Source of the DNA: Massilia glaciei
GTDB lineage: Bacteria; Pseudomonadota; Gammaproteobacteria; Burkholderiales; Burkholderiaceae_D
Assembly (NCBI RefSeq): GCF_003011895.2
Contig: NZ_PXWF02000229.1
Span: forward strand, 1 to 50,908
Length of the DNA stretch: 50,908 nucleotides
Direction of reading: 5' to 3'
The notes under the pieces are model-generated. The model was not told where the DNA came from. It was given only the letters and a program-made list of their open reading frames with translations, and ran no database searches. Position numbers and translations under genes: made by a program. Below are positions 16,931-24,116 of this stretch, one piece after another; position 1 is the stretch's first letter; each line of letters opens with the position of its first letter.

Positions 16931-17563
16931 TCACAGGCCGAACACGGCCGGATCGCCCCTGCCGTGGCGCACCAGCACCGGCGCCTCCGAGGTCAGGTCG
17001 ATCACGGTGGTCGGCTCGAGGCTGCAGGCGCCGCCGTCGATGATCAGTTCGATCTGCTTTTCGAGCCGCTCGCGGATCGCCTCTGCGTCGTTGAGCAACT
17101 CCTCGCCGTCTTCGCCGCCCGGCAAAATCAGGGTGGCGCCGAGCAGCGGCTGGCCGAGCTCCTCGAGCAGCGCGTGGGCGATCGCGTTCTCGGGCACGCG
17201 CAGGCCGATGGTCTTGCGCGACGGATGCGACAGGCGCCGCGGCACGCTCTTGGTGGCCTCGAGGATAACCGTGAACGGCCCCGGCGTGGCCGCCTTGAGC
17301 AGGCGGAACTGGCGGTTGTCGACCCGCGCGTACTCGGAAATTTCGGACAGGTCGCGGCACAGCAGGGTCAGGTGGTGCTTCTCGTCGACCCCGCGGATGC
17401 GGCGCAATTTTTCGACCGCCGACTTGTCGTCGAGGTGGCACACGAGCGCGTAGCACGAGTCGGTCGGCAGGGCGACGATGCCGCCGGCGTGGATGATCTG
17501 GGCGGCTTGCTTGATCAGGCGCAGTTGCGGGTTGTCGGGGTGGATCTGGAAAAATTGGCTCAT
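16931..17563 (-). CDS. YciO-type member of the Sua5/YrdC family
   Basis: The 210-residue product has the YrdC-like fold: GGIVALPTDSCYALVCHLDD for nucleotide/threonine handling, KLRRIRGVDEKHHLTLLCRD and ATPGPFTVILEAT. Family members TsaC and Sua5 make threonylcarbamoyl-AMP for tRNA t6A. The YciO branch, recognised here by FFQIHPDNPQLRLIKQAA and the IIDGGACSLEPTTVIDL close, has weak or unclear activity of this kind. In many proteobacteria yciO sits near the PHP gene rnm. Here rnm lies just beyond htpX, so that neighbourhood is partly kept. Confidence 0.88.
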   Translation of the reverse strand: MSQFFQIHPDNPQLRLIKQAAQIIHAGGIVALPTDSCYALVCHLDDKSAVEKLRRIRGVDEKHHLTLLCRDLSEISEYARVDNRQFRLLKAATPGPFTVILEATKSVPRRLSHPSRKTIGLRVPENAIAHALLEELGQPLLGATLILPGGEDGEELLNDAEAIRERLEKQIELIIDGGACSLEPTTVIDLTSEAPVLVRHGRGDPAVFGL

Positions 17564-17585
17564 CGGCGGCGCGGGCTCCGGGCTC

Positions 17586-18461
17586 TTAGGGCAGCGCGCG
17601 CAGGGCGGCGATGCGTTGTTCCATCGGCGGATGGGTCGAGAACAGCGCGCCCCAGCCCGAGCCCAGGCCCGCGATGCCGAACGCCGACATCGCTTGCGGC
17701 AGGGCGCCGGGCGCCAGGCCGCCCAGGCGCGCGAGCGCCTTCTGCATCGGCAGCGAGCTGCCGAGCAACTTGGCCGAGCCGGCGTCGGCGCGGAATTCGC
17801 GCTGGCGCGAGAACCAGGCCACGATGATCGAGGCGAGCACGCCGAACAATATTTCGCAGACGAACACCGAGGCCATGTAGCCGATGCCGAGCCGTTCGCT
17901 GTTATTGCGCAGCAAGACCTTGTCGACGAAAAAGCCGACCACGCGCGCCAAGAACACGACGAAGGTGTTGACCACGCCCTGGATCAGCGTCAGCGTGACC
18001 ATGTCGCCGTTGGCGACGTGGGCGATCTCGTGGCCGAGCACGGCCTCGATCTCGGCGCGGTCCATGCTCTCGAGCAGGCCCGTCGAGACCGCCACGAGCG
18101 CGGAATTTTTGAAAGCGCCGGTGGCGAAGGCGTTCGGCTCGCCGTCGTAGACGGCGACGTCGGGCATGCCGATGCCGGCCTTTTCGGCCAGCGCGCGCAC
18201 CGTGTTGACCAGCCACAGCTCGGTGGAGTTGGCCGGCGTGGCGATCACGCGCGCGCCGGTAGACCACTTGGCCATGGTTTTACTGAGCAGCAAAGAGATG
18301 ATCGAGCCCGTGAAGCCGACCACGGCCGAGAACACCAGCAGCGAGCCGACGTCGATGCCGGCGCCGCTGACGCCGCGGCCGATGCCGAGCACCGACAGGA
18401 CGATCGACAACACGAGCATGACTGCAAGGTTGGTGACAAGGAACAACACTATGCGCTTCAT
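17586..18461 (-). CDS. htpX: Membrane protease HtpX
   Basis: HtpX is a zinc metalloprotease of the inner membrane that helps clear misfolded membrane proteins. The 291-residue product starts with [20 protein letters not shown] and a second hydrophobic helix near residues 38-58. Then [20 protein letters not shown] carries HEIAH near residue 143. Two further hydrophobic segments and the third zinc ligand region [12 protein letters not shown] follow. The C-terminal [18 protein letters not shown] is standard. It is 22 bases upstream of the YciO-type gene. No heat-shock promoter could be read with certainty. Confidence 0.96.
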   Translation of the reverse strand: MKRIVLFLVTNLAVMLVLSIVLSVLGIGRGVSGAGIDVGSLLVFSAVVGFTGSIISLLLSKTMAKWSTGARVIATPANSTELWLVNTVRALAEKAGIGMPDVAVYDGEPNAFATGAFKNSALVAVSTGLLESMDRAEIEAVLGHEIAHVANGDMVTLTLIQGVVNTFVVFLARVVGFFVDKVLLRNNSERLGIGYMASVFVCEILFGVLASIIVAWFSRQREFRADAGSAKLLGSSLPMQKALARLGGLAPGALPQAMSAFGIAGLGSGWGALFSTHPPMEQRIAALRALP

Positions 18462-18575
18462 TTGGGCCTCCGGCCGCTGGAAAAAATGGATATCAGGTCG
18501 ATAAGATACGGGCCGCGCCCGAAAAATTCAAGTGCTCGAGTGGGCGGACGGTGCGGCAACCCACGCCCGCTATAT

Positions 18576-18625
18576 ACGTCATCCCCGGGCTTGGCGCCCC
18601 CCTCAGCGGGGACCCATGCTGGGCA
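18576..18625. repeat. Degenerate REP-like palindrome between rnm and htpX
   Basis: The interval contains CGTCATCCCCGG followed by CAGCGGGGACCCATGC. The CGGGGACCCAT core recurs in the larger element at 39598-39682. The arms here are imperfect, so it is a decayed member or a chance match to the common bacterial GTCATTCCCGCG-type repeats. Confidence 0.45.
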
Positions 18626-18663
18626 TGAAGATCGGCAAGTTAACCTAATTTGGCAGGTTTAGG

Positions 18664-19497
18664 TCAAAACCAGTCGTGCCAGACCGGCGTCACGCTCTTC
18701 GGCAGCGGCGGCAAGGCCGCGAAATCGACCCGCGCCTCGCCCGGCGCGTGGAAATCGGTCCCGCGCGAGGCCAAAAACCCGTAACGCTTGGCCAAGGCCG
18801 CATAAATCGGATACTGGTCCGGCGTGTGGCTGCCCGTGACCACCTCGATCGCCTTGCCGCCCAACTGCTTGAATTCGTCGAACATGATGCCCTGCATCAG
18901 GTGGTCCATCTTGTAGCGCCCCGGATGGGCGATCACGGCCACCCCGCCGGCCGAGCGGATCCAGCCGACGGCCTGCTCAAGGCTGGCCCAGCGGTGCGGC
19001 ACGAAGCCCGGCTTGCCCTCGGTCAGGTATTTACGGAACACCTCGGGCAGGTTGGCGCAGGCGCCACATTCGACCAGGTAGCGCGCGAAATGGGTGCGCG
19101 ACATCAGGTCCGGGTTGCCAACATACTTGAGCGCGCCCTCGTAGGCGCCATGGATGCCGACCTTGGCGAGCTGCTCGGCCATTTCGCGCCCGCGCGCGTC
19201 GCGCCCGCTGCGCGTGTCGGCCAGGCCCTGCAACAGCGTGGCGTTGGTTTCATCGACCTGCAGGCCGACGATATGAACCGTGATCCCGGCCCAGGTGATC
19301 GAAATTTCGACCCCGGAGACGAATTGCATGCCCAGTGCCACCGCCGCGGCGCGCGCGCGGGCCACGCCGCCGACCTCGTCGTGGTCGGTCAACGCCCAGA
19401 CGTCGACGCCGGCCTGGTGCGCGTGGCCGGCCACGCCCTCGGGCGTGAGCACGCCGTCGGACACGTTCGAGTGGCAATGGAGGTCAACTTTGAGCAT
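18664..19497 (-). CDS. rnm: PHP-domain 3',5'-nucleoside bisphosphate phosphatase / RNase AM (YciV type)
   Basis: The family enzyme (YciV, RNase AM) removes 3'-phosphates from nucleoside bisphosphates and trims 5' ends of rRNA and other RNAs. The 277-residue product has the PHP metal motifs in order: MLKVDLHCHSNVSDG at the start, WALTDHDEVGG near residue 35, VSGVEISITW near residue 60, GGVAVIAHPGRY near residue 190 and LASRGTDFHAPGE near residue 245. Nothing is missing. It lies upstream of htpX on the same strand, separated by a REP-like stretch. Confidence 0.9.
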   Translation of the reverse strand: MLKVDLHCHSNVSDGVLTPEGVAGHAHQAGVDVWALTDHDEVGGVARARAAAVALGMQFVSGVEISITWAGITVHIVGLQVDETNATLLQGLADTRSGRDARGREMAEQLAKVGIHGAYEGALKYVGNPDLMSRTHFARYLVECGACANLPEVFRKYLTEGKPGFVPHRWASLEQAVGWIRSAGGVAVIAHPGRYKMDHLMQGIMFDEFKQLGGKAIEVVTGSHTPDQYPIYAALAKRYGFLASRGTDFHAPGEARVDFAALPPLPKSVTPVWHDWF

Positions 19498-19606
19498 ACG
19501 GAAAACGCTGTGTTAACAGGGCTATGGCGAAGGCTACATTGTACGCTGTTGGGTCATTCCGTCTTGCGTCCGCGCCCACTTGGCGGAAATTGCCACAAAT
19601 AAACTG

Positions 19607-20485
19607 CTACTCCGCGAGGAAGTCTTCGAGCATGGCCGCGAGGGCCTCGGGCTGGTCGTGGTGCAACATGTGGCCGGCGTCGGCCATCATTTTGGGCGTG
19701 ACGCTGGCCAGGTGGGCCAGGCGGCGGTCGATCTCGACGCGCGCCTGCTCCTTCGGCCCCATCCATTGCCACATATTGGTGTCGTCGGCCTCGACCCAGA
19801 GCACCGGCGCCGTGATCGCGTCCCAGCAGGCAAGAACCTCCTCGACTTGGTACAGCAGCGGCGTGGGCCGTTTGTGGGCCGGGTCGCCCAGAATCTCCCA
19901 GCGGCCATCGGCGTTGGGGGCCGACCAGTGCCGCGAAAGAAACTCGGCGCGCGCGTCCGACAGGCGCGGATTGGTCTTTTGCAGGCGCGCCGCGACCGCC
20001 TCCAAGCTCGGGTAGCTGCGCAACTCGGTCGGCTCGCGCAGGGCGTCGAGCCACTTGGCGTAGCGGCGCGGCGCCTGGGACGGATTGGACACGGGCATGC
20101 CGAAGCCCTCGAGGTTGACCAGGCGCCGGATGCGCTCGGGGCGCACGCCCGCGTACAGGCTCACCACGTTGCCGCCCATGCTGTGGCCGAGCAGGTTTAT
20201 TTGCCCCCCGGGCGCGTAATGGTCGAGGATGAACTCGAGGTCGGCCACGTAGTCGGGGAACCAATAGGTGTCCGAGGCGCTGCGCTCGCTCAAGCCGAAG
20301 CCGCGCCAGTCGGGCGCGATCACGTGCCAGTCGCCCTCGAGGCAGTCGACCACGAACTGGAACGAGGCGGCCACGTCCATCCAGCCATGCACCATGAAAA
20401 TCTTTGGCGCGCCTTCCCTGCCCCACTGGCGCACATGGCTGCGCAGGCCGCGCACGGTGATGAATTCGGATCGGGATGGTTTCAT
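19607..20485 (-). CDS. Alpha/beta-fold hydrolase
   Basis: The 292-residue product is a cytoplasmic alpha/beta hydrolase. It shows the oxyanion strand IFMVHGWMDVAASFQ, DWRGFGLSERSASDTYWFPD, the nucleophile elbow NLLGHSMGGNV with Ser near residue 121, an acid region VLWVEADDTNMWQW and the catalytic His in DAGHMLHHDQPE near residue 272. These complete the triad, but the substrate cannot be told from sequence. It is divergent from the gamma carbonic anhydrase gene. The 109-base gap to rnm holds nothing obvious. Confidence 0.88.
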   Translation of the reverse strand: MKPSRSEFITVRGLRSHVRQWGREGAPKIFMVHGWMDVAASFQFVVDCLEGDWHVIAPDWRGFGLSERSASDTYWFPDYVADLEFILDHYAPGGQINLLGHSMGGNVVSLYAGVRPERIRRLVNLEGFGMPVSNPSQAPRRYAKWLDALREPTELRSYPSLEAVAARLQKTNPRLSDARAEFLSRHWSAPNADGRWEILGDPAHKRPTPLLYQVEEVLACWDAITAPVLWVEADDTNMWQWMGPKEQARVEIDRRLAHLASVTPKMMADAGHMLHHDQPEALAAMLEDFLAE

Positions 20486-20572
20486 GGTTTCCTCGCCAAT
20501 AAAAGTACGGCCGCACTATTGTACGCGAGAACGGCGGCGCCGCCCGCGGCCGGCGGAAAGCGGCGGACGGCG

Positions 20573-20578
20573 TAAAAT
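20573..20578 (+). promoter_or_regulatory. Candidate -10 box for the carbonic anhydrase-hslO operon
   Basis: TAAAAT followed by AGCGGC lies 33 bases ahead of the ATG at 20611, in the divergent interval. A convincing -35 box is not visible in the very GC-rich sequence before it. Confidence 0.35.
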
Positions 20579-20610
20579 AGCGGCAATTCCATTTTACCCA
20601 ACGGACAGCC

Positions 20611-21135
20611 ATGGCCATCTACCAATTGGGCGACGACGCCCCCGAGATCGACGAAACCGCCTACGTGGCCGACAGCGCCAGCGTGATCGGCAAGGTGACG
20701 CTGGGCGAGAACGCCTCGGTCTGGTCGGGCGTGACCATCCGCGGCGACAACGAGCGGATCACGGTTGGCGCCAACAGCAACATCCAGGAAGGTACCGTGA
20801 TGCACACCGACATGGGCTATCCGCTCACGATCGGCGAAGGCGTCACCGTCGGCCACCAGGCGATGCTGCACGGCTGCACCGTCGGCGACGGCGCCCTGAT
20901 CGGCATCCAGGCGGTGATCCTGAACGGCGCCGTGATCGGCAAGGGTTGCCTGGTCGGCGCCGGCGCGCTGGTGACGGAGGGAAAACAATTTCCGGACAAT
21001 TCGCTCATCATCGGCAGCCCGGCCAAGGCCGTGCGCACCCTGACCGAGGCGGACCTGGCCCGCCTGCAAAGCAACGCCGCCAACTACGTGGCGCGCGGCC
21101 AGTTCTTCAAGGCCGAACTCAAACGCATCGGATAA
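20611..21135 (+). CDS. Gamma carbonic anhydrase family protein (YrdA-like)
   Basis: The 174-residue product is a left-handed beta-helix built from hexapeptide repeats. Trimeric members bind metal at subunit interfaces. The likely ligands are in SNIQEGTVMHTDMG near residue 65 and VGHQAMLHGCTVGDGALIG near residues 85-90. SVWSGVTIRGDNERI is the usual opening of the helix. Many YrdA-like proteins have low or no measured carbonic anhydrase activity, so the name marks the family only. It is six bases from hslO and probably co-transcribed. Confidence 0.9.
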   Translation: MAIYQLGDDAPEIDETAYVADSASVIGKVTLGENASVWSGVTIRGDNERITVGANSNIQEGTVMHTDMGYPLTIGEGVTVGHQAMLHGCTVGDGALIGIQAVILNGAVIGKGCLVGAGALVTEGKQFPDNSLIIGSPAKAVRTLTEADLARLQSNAANYVARGQFFKAELKRIG

Positions 21136-21141
21136 ACAGCA

Positions 21142-22110
21142 ATGACCCAGATTATCGCCAGTGACGCAAGCAAGGACACCTTGCAAAAATTTATCTTCGA
21201 CAACGCGGCCGTCAAAGGCGAGCTGGTCGAAATTTCCGACACCTGGCGCGAGATCCAGGCGCGCCACGACTACCCGAGCGCGGTCAAGACCGTGCTCGGC
21301 GAGATGGTCGCGGCGGCGGCGCTGCTGTCGGCCAACCTCAAGTTCAACGGCGCGATCGTGATGCAGATCCACGGCGACGGCCCGGTGCGCCTGCTCGTGG
21401 TCGAGTGCGATTCGGACCTGCGCCTGCGCGCGACGGCCAAGCTGGTCGAGGGCGCGGTCGTGGCCGACGACGCCAGCCTGAGCGACTTGCTCAACGTGAG
21501 CGGCAAGGGCCGCTTCGTGATCACGCTCGACCCGCTCGAAAAAATGCCGGGCCAGCAGCCGTACCAGGGCATCGTCCCACTCGACGGCGACGACATGGCG
21601 ACCGTGATCGAGAACTACATGCTGCGCTCGGAACAGCTCGACACGCGCCTGTGGCTGGCCGCCGACGCGACCGTCTCGCGCGGCCTGCTGCTGCAAAAAT
21701 TGCCGCGCCACAGCGGCAAGGAAGACCAGCTCGTGCAGGCGAGCGAGGCCGAGGATCTTGAAACCTGGAACCGCGCGGTGATGCTGGCGTCGACCCTCAA
21801 GCAGCCCGAGCTGCTCTCGACCGGCATCGAAACCTTGCTCAACCGCCTGTTCTGGGAAGAGACGATCCGCGTGTTCGAGCCGGCCCATCCGACCTTCCAC
21901 TGCAGCTGCACGCGCGAGAAGGTGGGCAATATGCTCAAGATGCTCGGGAGCGCCGAGATCGACGACGCGCTGGCAGAGTTGGGGCAGCTCGGGATCGACT
22001 GCGATTTTTGCGGCCAGCACTACGACTTCGACAAGGTAGACTGCGCGCAATTGTTTGCCAGCGATACGCCGGCCGAGACATTGATTGCCGCCAGCGATGT
22101 CAAGCACTGA
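21142..22110 (+). CDS. hslO: Redox-regulated chaperone Hsp33
   Basis: Hsp33 becomes an active holdase when its zinc-bound cysteines are oxidised. The 322-residue product has the N-terminal fold (FIFDNAAVKGELVEISDTW, KTVLGEMVAAAALLSANLKF) and the two zinc motifs in the C-terminal switch: FHCSCTREKV (C-x-C) and IDCDFCGQHYDF (C-x-x-C). All four Cys are present, so redox control should be intact. Spacing to the upstream gene is 6 bases, and the thioesterase gene overlaps or abuts its end. Confidence 0.96.
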   Translation: MTQIIASDASKDTLQKFIFDNAAVKGELVEISDTWREIQARHDYPSAVKTVLGEMVAAAALLSANLKFNGAIVMQIHGDGPVRLLVVECDSDLRLRATAKLVEGAVVADDASLSDLLNVSGKGRFVITLDPLEKMPGQQPYQGIVPLDGDDMATVIENYMLRSEQLDTRLWLAADATVSRGLLLQKLPRHSGKEDQLVQASEAEDLETWNRAVMLASTLKQPELLSTGIETLLNRLFWEETIRVFEPAHPTFHCSCTREKVGNMLKMLGSAEIDDALAELGQLGIDCDFCGQHYDFDKVDCAQLFASDTPAETLIAASDVKH

Positions 22111-22552
22111 GATGCGCGGCCTGCCCCGCTCCGCGTTCAAGCACTTTTTGGCCATTCCCACGCGCTGGATGGACAACGACGTCTATGGGCATGTCAATAA
22201 CGTGCAGTACTACTCGTACTTCGACACGGCCGTGAACGAATTTTTGATCGGGCGCGGCGTGCTCGACATCCATGCCGGTGATGTGGTCGGTTTCGTGGTC
22301 GACAGCGGCTGCTCGTATTTCAGCCCTGTGTCGTTTCCGGACACCGTGCATGTGGGCATCCGCGTGGCGAAGCTCGGCAATTCGAGCGTGCGCTATGAGA
22401 TCGGCATTTACCGCAACGAGGAGCAGCTGCCCTCCGCGGCCGGCCATTTCGTGCATGTGTATGTGGAGCGAGCCGGCAACCGCTCGGTGCCGGTTCCGGC
22501 ATCGGTGCGCAATGTGCTGGAGACTATTCGCGTTGCAGCGCATACGGATTGA
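22097..22552 (+). CDS. Acyl-CoA thioesterase, hot-dog fold (4-hydroxybenzoyl-CoA thioesterase type)
   Basis: The product is a small hot-dog thioesterase. RWMDNDVYGHVNNVQYYSYF carries the catalytic Asp and the following Gly-His-Val-Asn-Asn of the 4HBT/YbgC group, and FVVDSGCSYFSPVSFPDTV forms the next strand. The acyl substrate is unknown. Two starts are possible: ATG 22097, which overlaps hslO by 14 bases, or ATG 22112, one base after the hslO stop. Neither has a clear ribosome-binding site, so translation is probably coupled to hslO. Confidence 0.87.
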   Translation: MSSTEMRGLPRSAFKHFLAIPTRWMDNDVYGHVNNVQYYSYFDTAVNEFLIGRGVLDIHAGDVVGFVVDSGCSYFSPVSFPDTVHVGIRVAKLGNSSVRYEIGIYRNEEQLPSAAGHFVHVYVERAGNRSVPVPASVRNVLETIRVAAHTD

Positions 22553-22686
22553 GCATTCGATAACAAGCGAACCGAGCCGCTTGAACGAGCCCCATTGAGG
22601 ATTTTCCTGCCTGAGAACACACCGAAAAAATTGCTGTCAGGTTGAGCCGCACGGCGGCGGGGTCCGATACGCCAATCGAGACATCC

Positions 22687-24021
22687 TTACTTACCAACTA
22701 TGCCCGCCATATCTGGCATTGGTGGGCTTGTGGGGCGCAAGCGTATGCTCTTCAGTAGCGCTTCGTATCGCCCCATGCTTTGTTTGAAAGGCGGGGGATT
22801 TTGTTTCAGTTCCGGAGCCATATTCATGGTGGTGGTGTTCAGCTCCACGAATATGAACGGTAACGCTTCGGCGCTTGGCCAGCCAGAATAACCGGTGAAG
22901 ACTTGGTAGGTTTCGTAAGGAGCTTTCCCCGCTTCAGTAATTTTGGCGGCGACTCCCCCCTGGAGTCCTGAGACACCTCCAATTTTATAGGACTTGGGCC
23001 CTATTCGTTCAGTAATAAACGGTTTCACTTGCTCATCCTCCGCAGTGCCCATCCCTCCTACCGAAGCGAAGCTAATTGAATTCAACACAGGACTTCCCCG
23101 ACTGTTTTCGTAACTGCCAGTGTGGATGGTATAAAGAACGCCCGGGGCGTCAGGCATTCGGAACGATTGTTTGATATCCGATAGCGTCTTTCCATCATCA
23201 CGAATGAAGCCGTGGGGGATGCACACACCCAACTCCGACGGAATTTCATTTTCTTCACGTGGGCGGAAATTCTTTAAAAATTCGGAAAATTCTTGGGCAT
23301 GGATTTCCTTACTGTATTCACCAACAATTTCCTTGGACGATTCAAAGGTATATATATAATTTCCTCTCGTGATGTATGCGCGATAGACAGAGTAGTTATC
23401 TACCCTACTTGCTCCGTCCGCTATGGTATACCCAAAACCTTCACCACCAGGCACGCCGGGATCAAATGAAAAATATTCATTCTTTGCTTCGATTATTGTT
23501 TTCGTCCAATTTTCAATTCGATTATTCAAATTAGATATATAGTTTTCAGATGGAAATTTTCTATTTTGCTCTTTTTTTAGAAAATCCTTTGCTTCAAATA
23601 GGAGCTGTTCGTATCGCTTTAGAGCCAACGACGGCAAATCAAACTTTACCACTTCTTTACTCTCAGCATTTGGCGCAAAAAAAACTGCTATCTCGTTGGT
23701 TCCCAGCTGCATCACATCTCCGCTGTTAAACACTTTAGCACTGAATGATCGGGCAAACTTATTCCCATTACCAGCATAAAATGTTGGCCATTGAATTTTT
23801 CCATCGACTCCAAAAACAAGCCGTCCGAGACACTCTTGCCTTCCACTAGTGTTTCGATAAGTTGGCGCTGTTATCGCCATAAAATCGGCCGTAGTCGGCT
23901 TTTCCGCAGAATTTCTTGAATTATCTTCACCGCTTGGCTGGCCTTGAGATCGACCACAACCAAATAGCAGCACCATTATTACTGGCGCCAGTTTCCGATT
24001 ACGGCTCAATTTAATTAACAT
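22687..24021 (-). CDS. Tli4-family T6SS immunity lipoprotein
   Basis: The 444-residue product has a lipoprotein signal ending LLFGC, with Cys22 as the lipid site, so it should face the periplasm, where phospholipase effectors act. The body fits the Tli4-type immunity family: ECLGRLVFGVDGKIQWP near residue 62, a helical insert with many Lys and Glu at about residues 130-170, then ELGVCIPHGFIRDDGK near residue 272 and a C-terminal beta-rich part. The gene follows the phospholipase D effector by about 95 bases on the same strand. It is clearly AT-richer than flanking core genes, as expected for a transferred pair. The family call is from memory of motifs. Confidence 0.7.
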   Translation of the reverse strand: MLIKLSRNRKLAPVIMVLLFGCGRSQGQPSGEDNSRNSAEKPTTADFMAITAPTYRNTSGRQECLGRLVFGVDGKIQWPTFYAGNGNKFARSFSAKVFNSGDVMQLGTNEIAVFFAPNAESKEVVKFDLPSLALKRYEQLLFEAKDFLKKEQNRKFPSENYISNLNNRIENWTKTIIEAKNEYFSFDPGVPGGEGFGYTIADGASRVDNYSVYRAYITRGNYIYTFESSKEIVGEYSKEIHAQEFSEFLKNFRPREENEIPSELGVCIPHGFIRDDGKTLSDIKQSFRMPDAPGVLYTIHTGSYENSRGSPVLNSISFASVGGMGTAEDEQVKPFITERIGPKSYKIGGVSGLQGGVAAKITEAGKAPYETYQVFTGYSGWPSAEALPFIFVELNTTTMNMAPELKQNPPPFKQSMGRYEALLKSIRLRPTSPPMPDMAGIVGK

Positions 24022-24116
24022 ATGCTCTCTCCGTTGGCATTCGTTTACCGAAGTTCCGAAAAATTACTTTAAAAATCGAAAACTCTTACAAGTTAGCAGT
24101 ATCTATTTCCCCAATA

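Noticed and set aside
19554-20618. Minus-strand frame that extends beyond the alpha/beta hydrolase in another frame
   Set aside because: It is an out-of-frame shadow of the hydrolase gene, with Arg/Pro-rich sequence and no domain.
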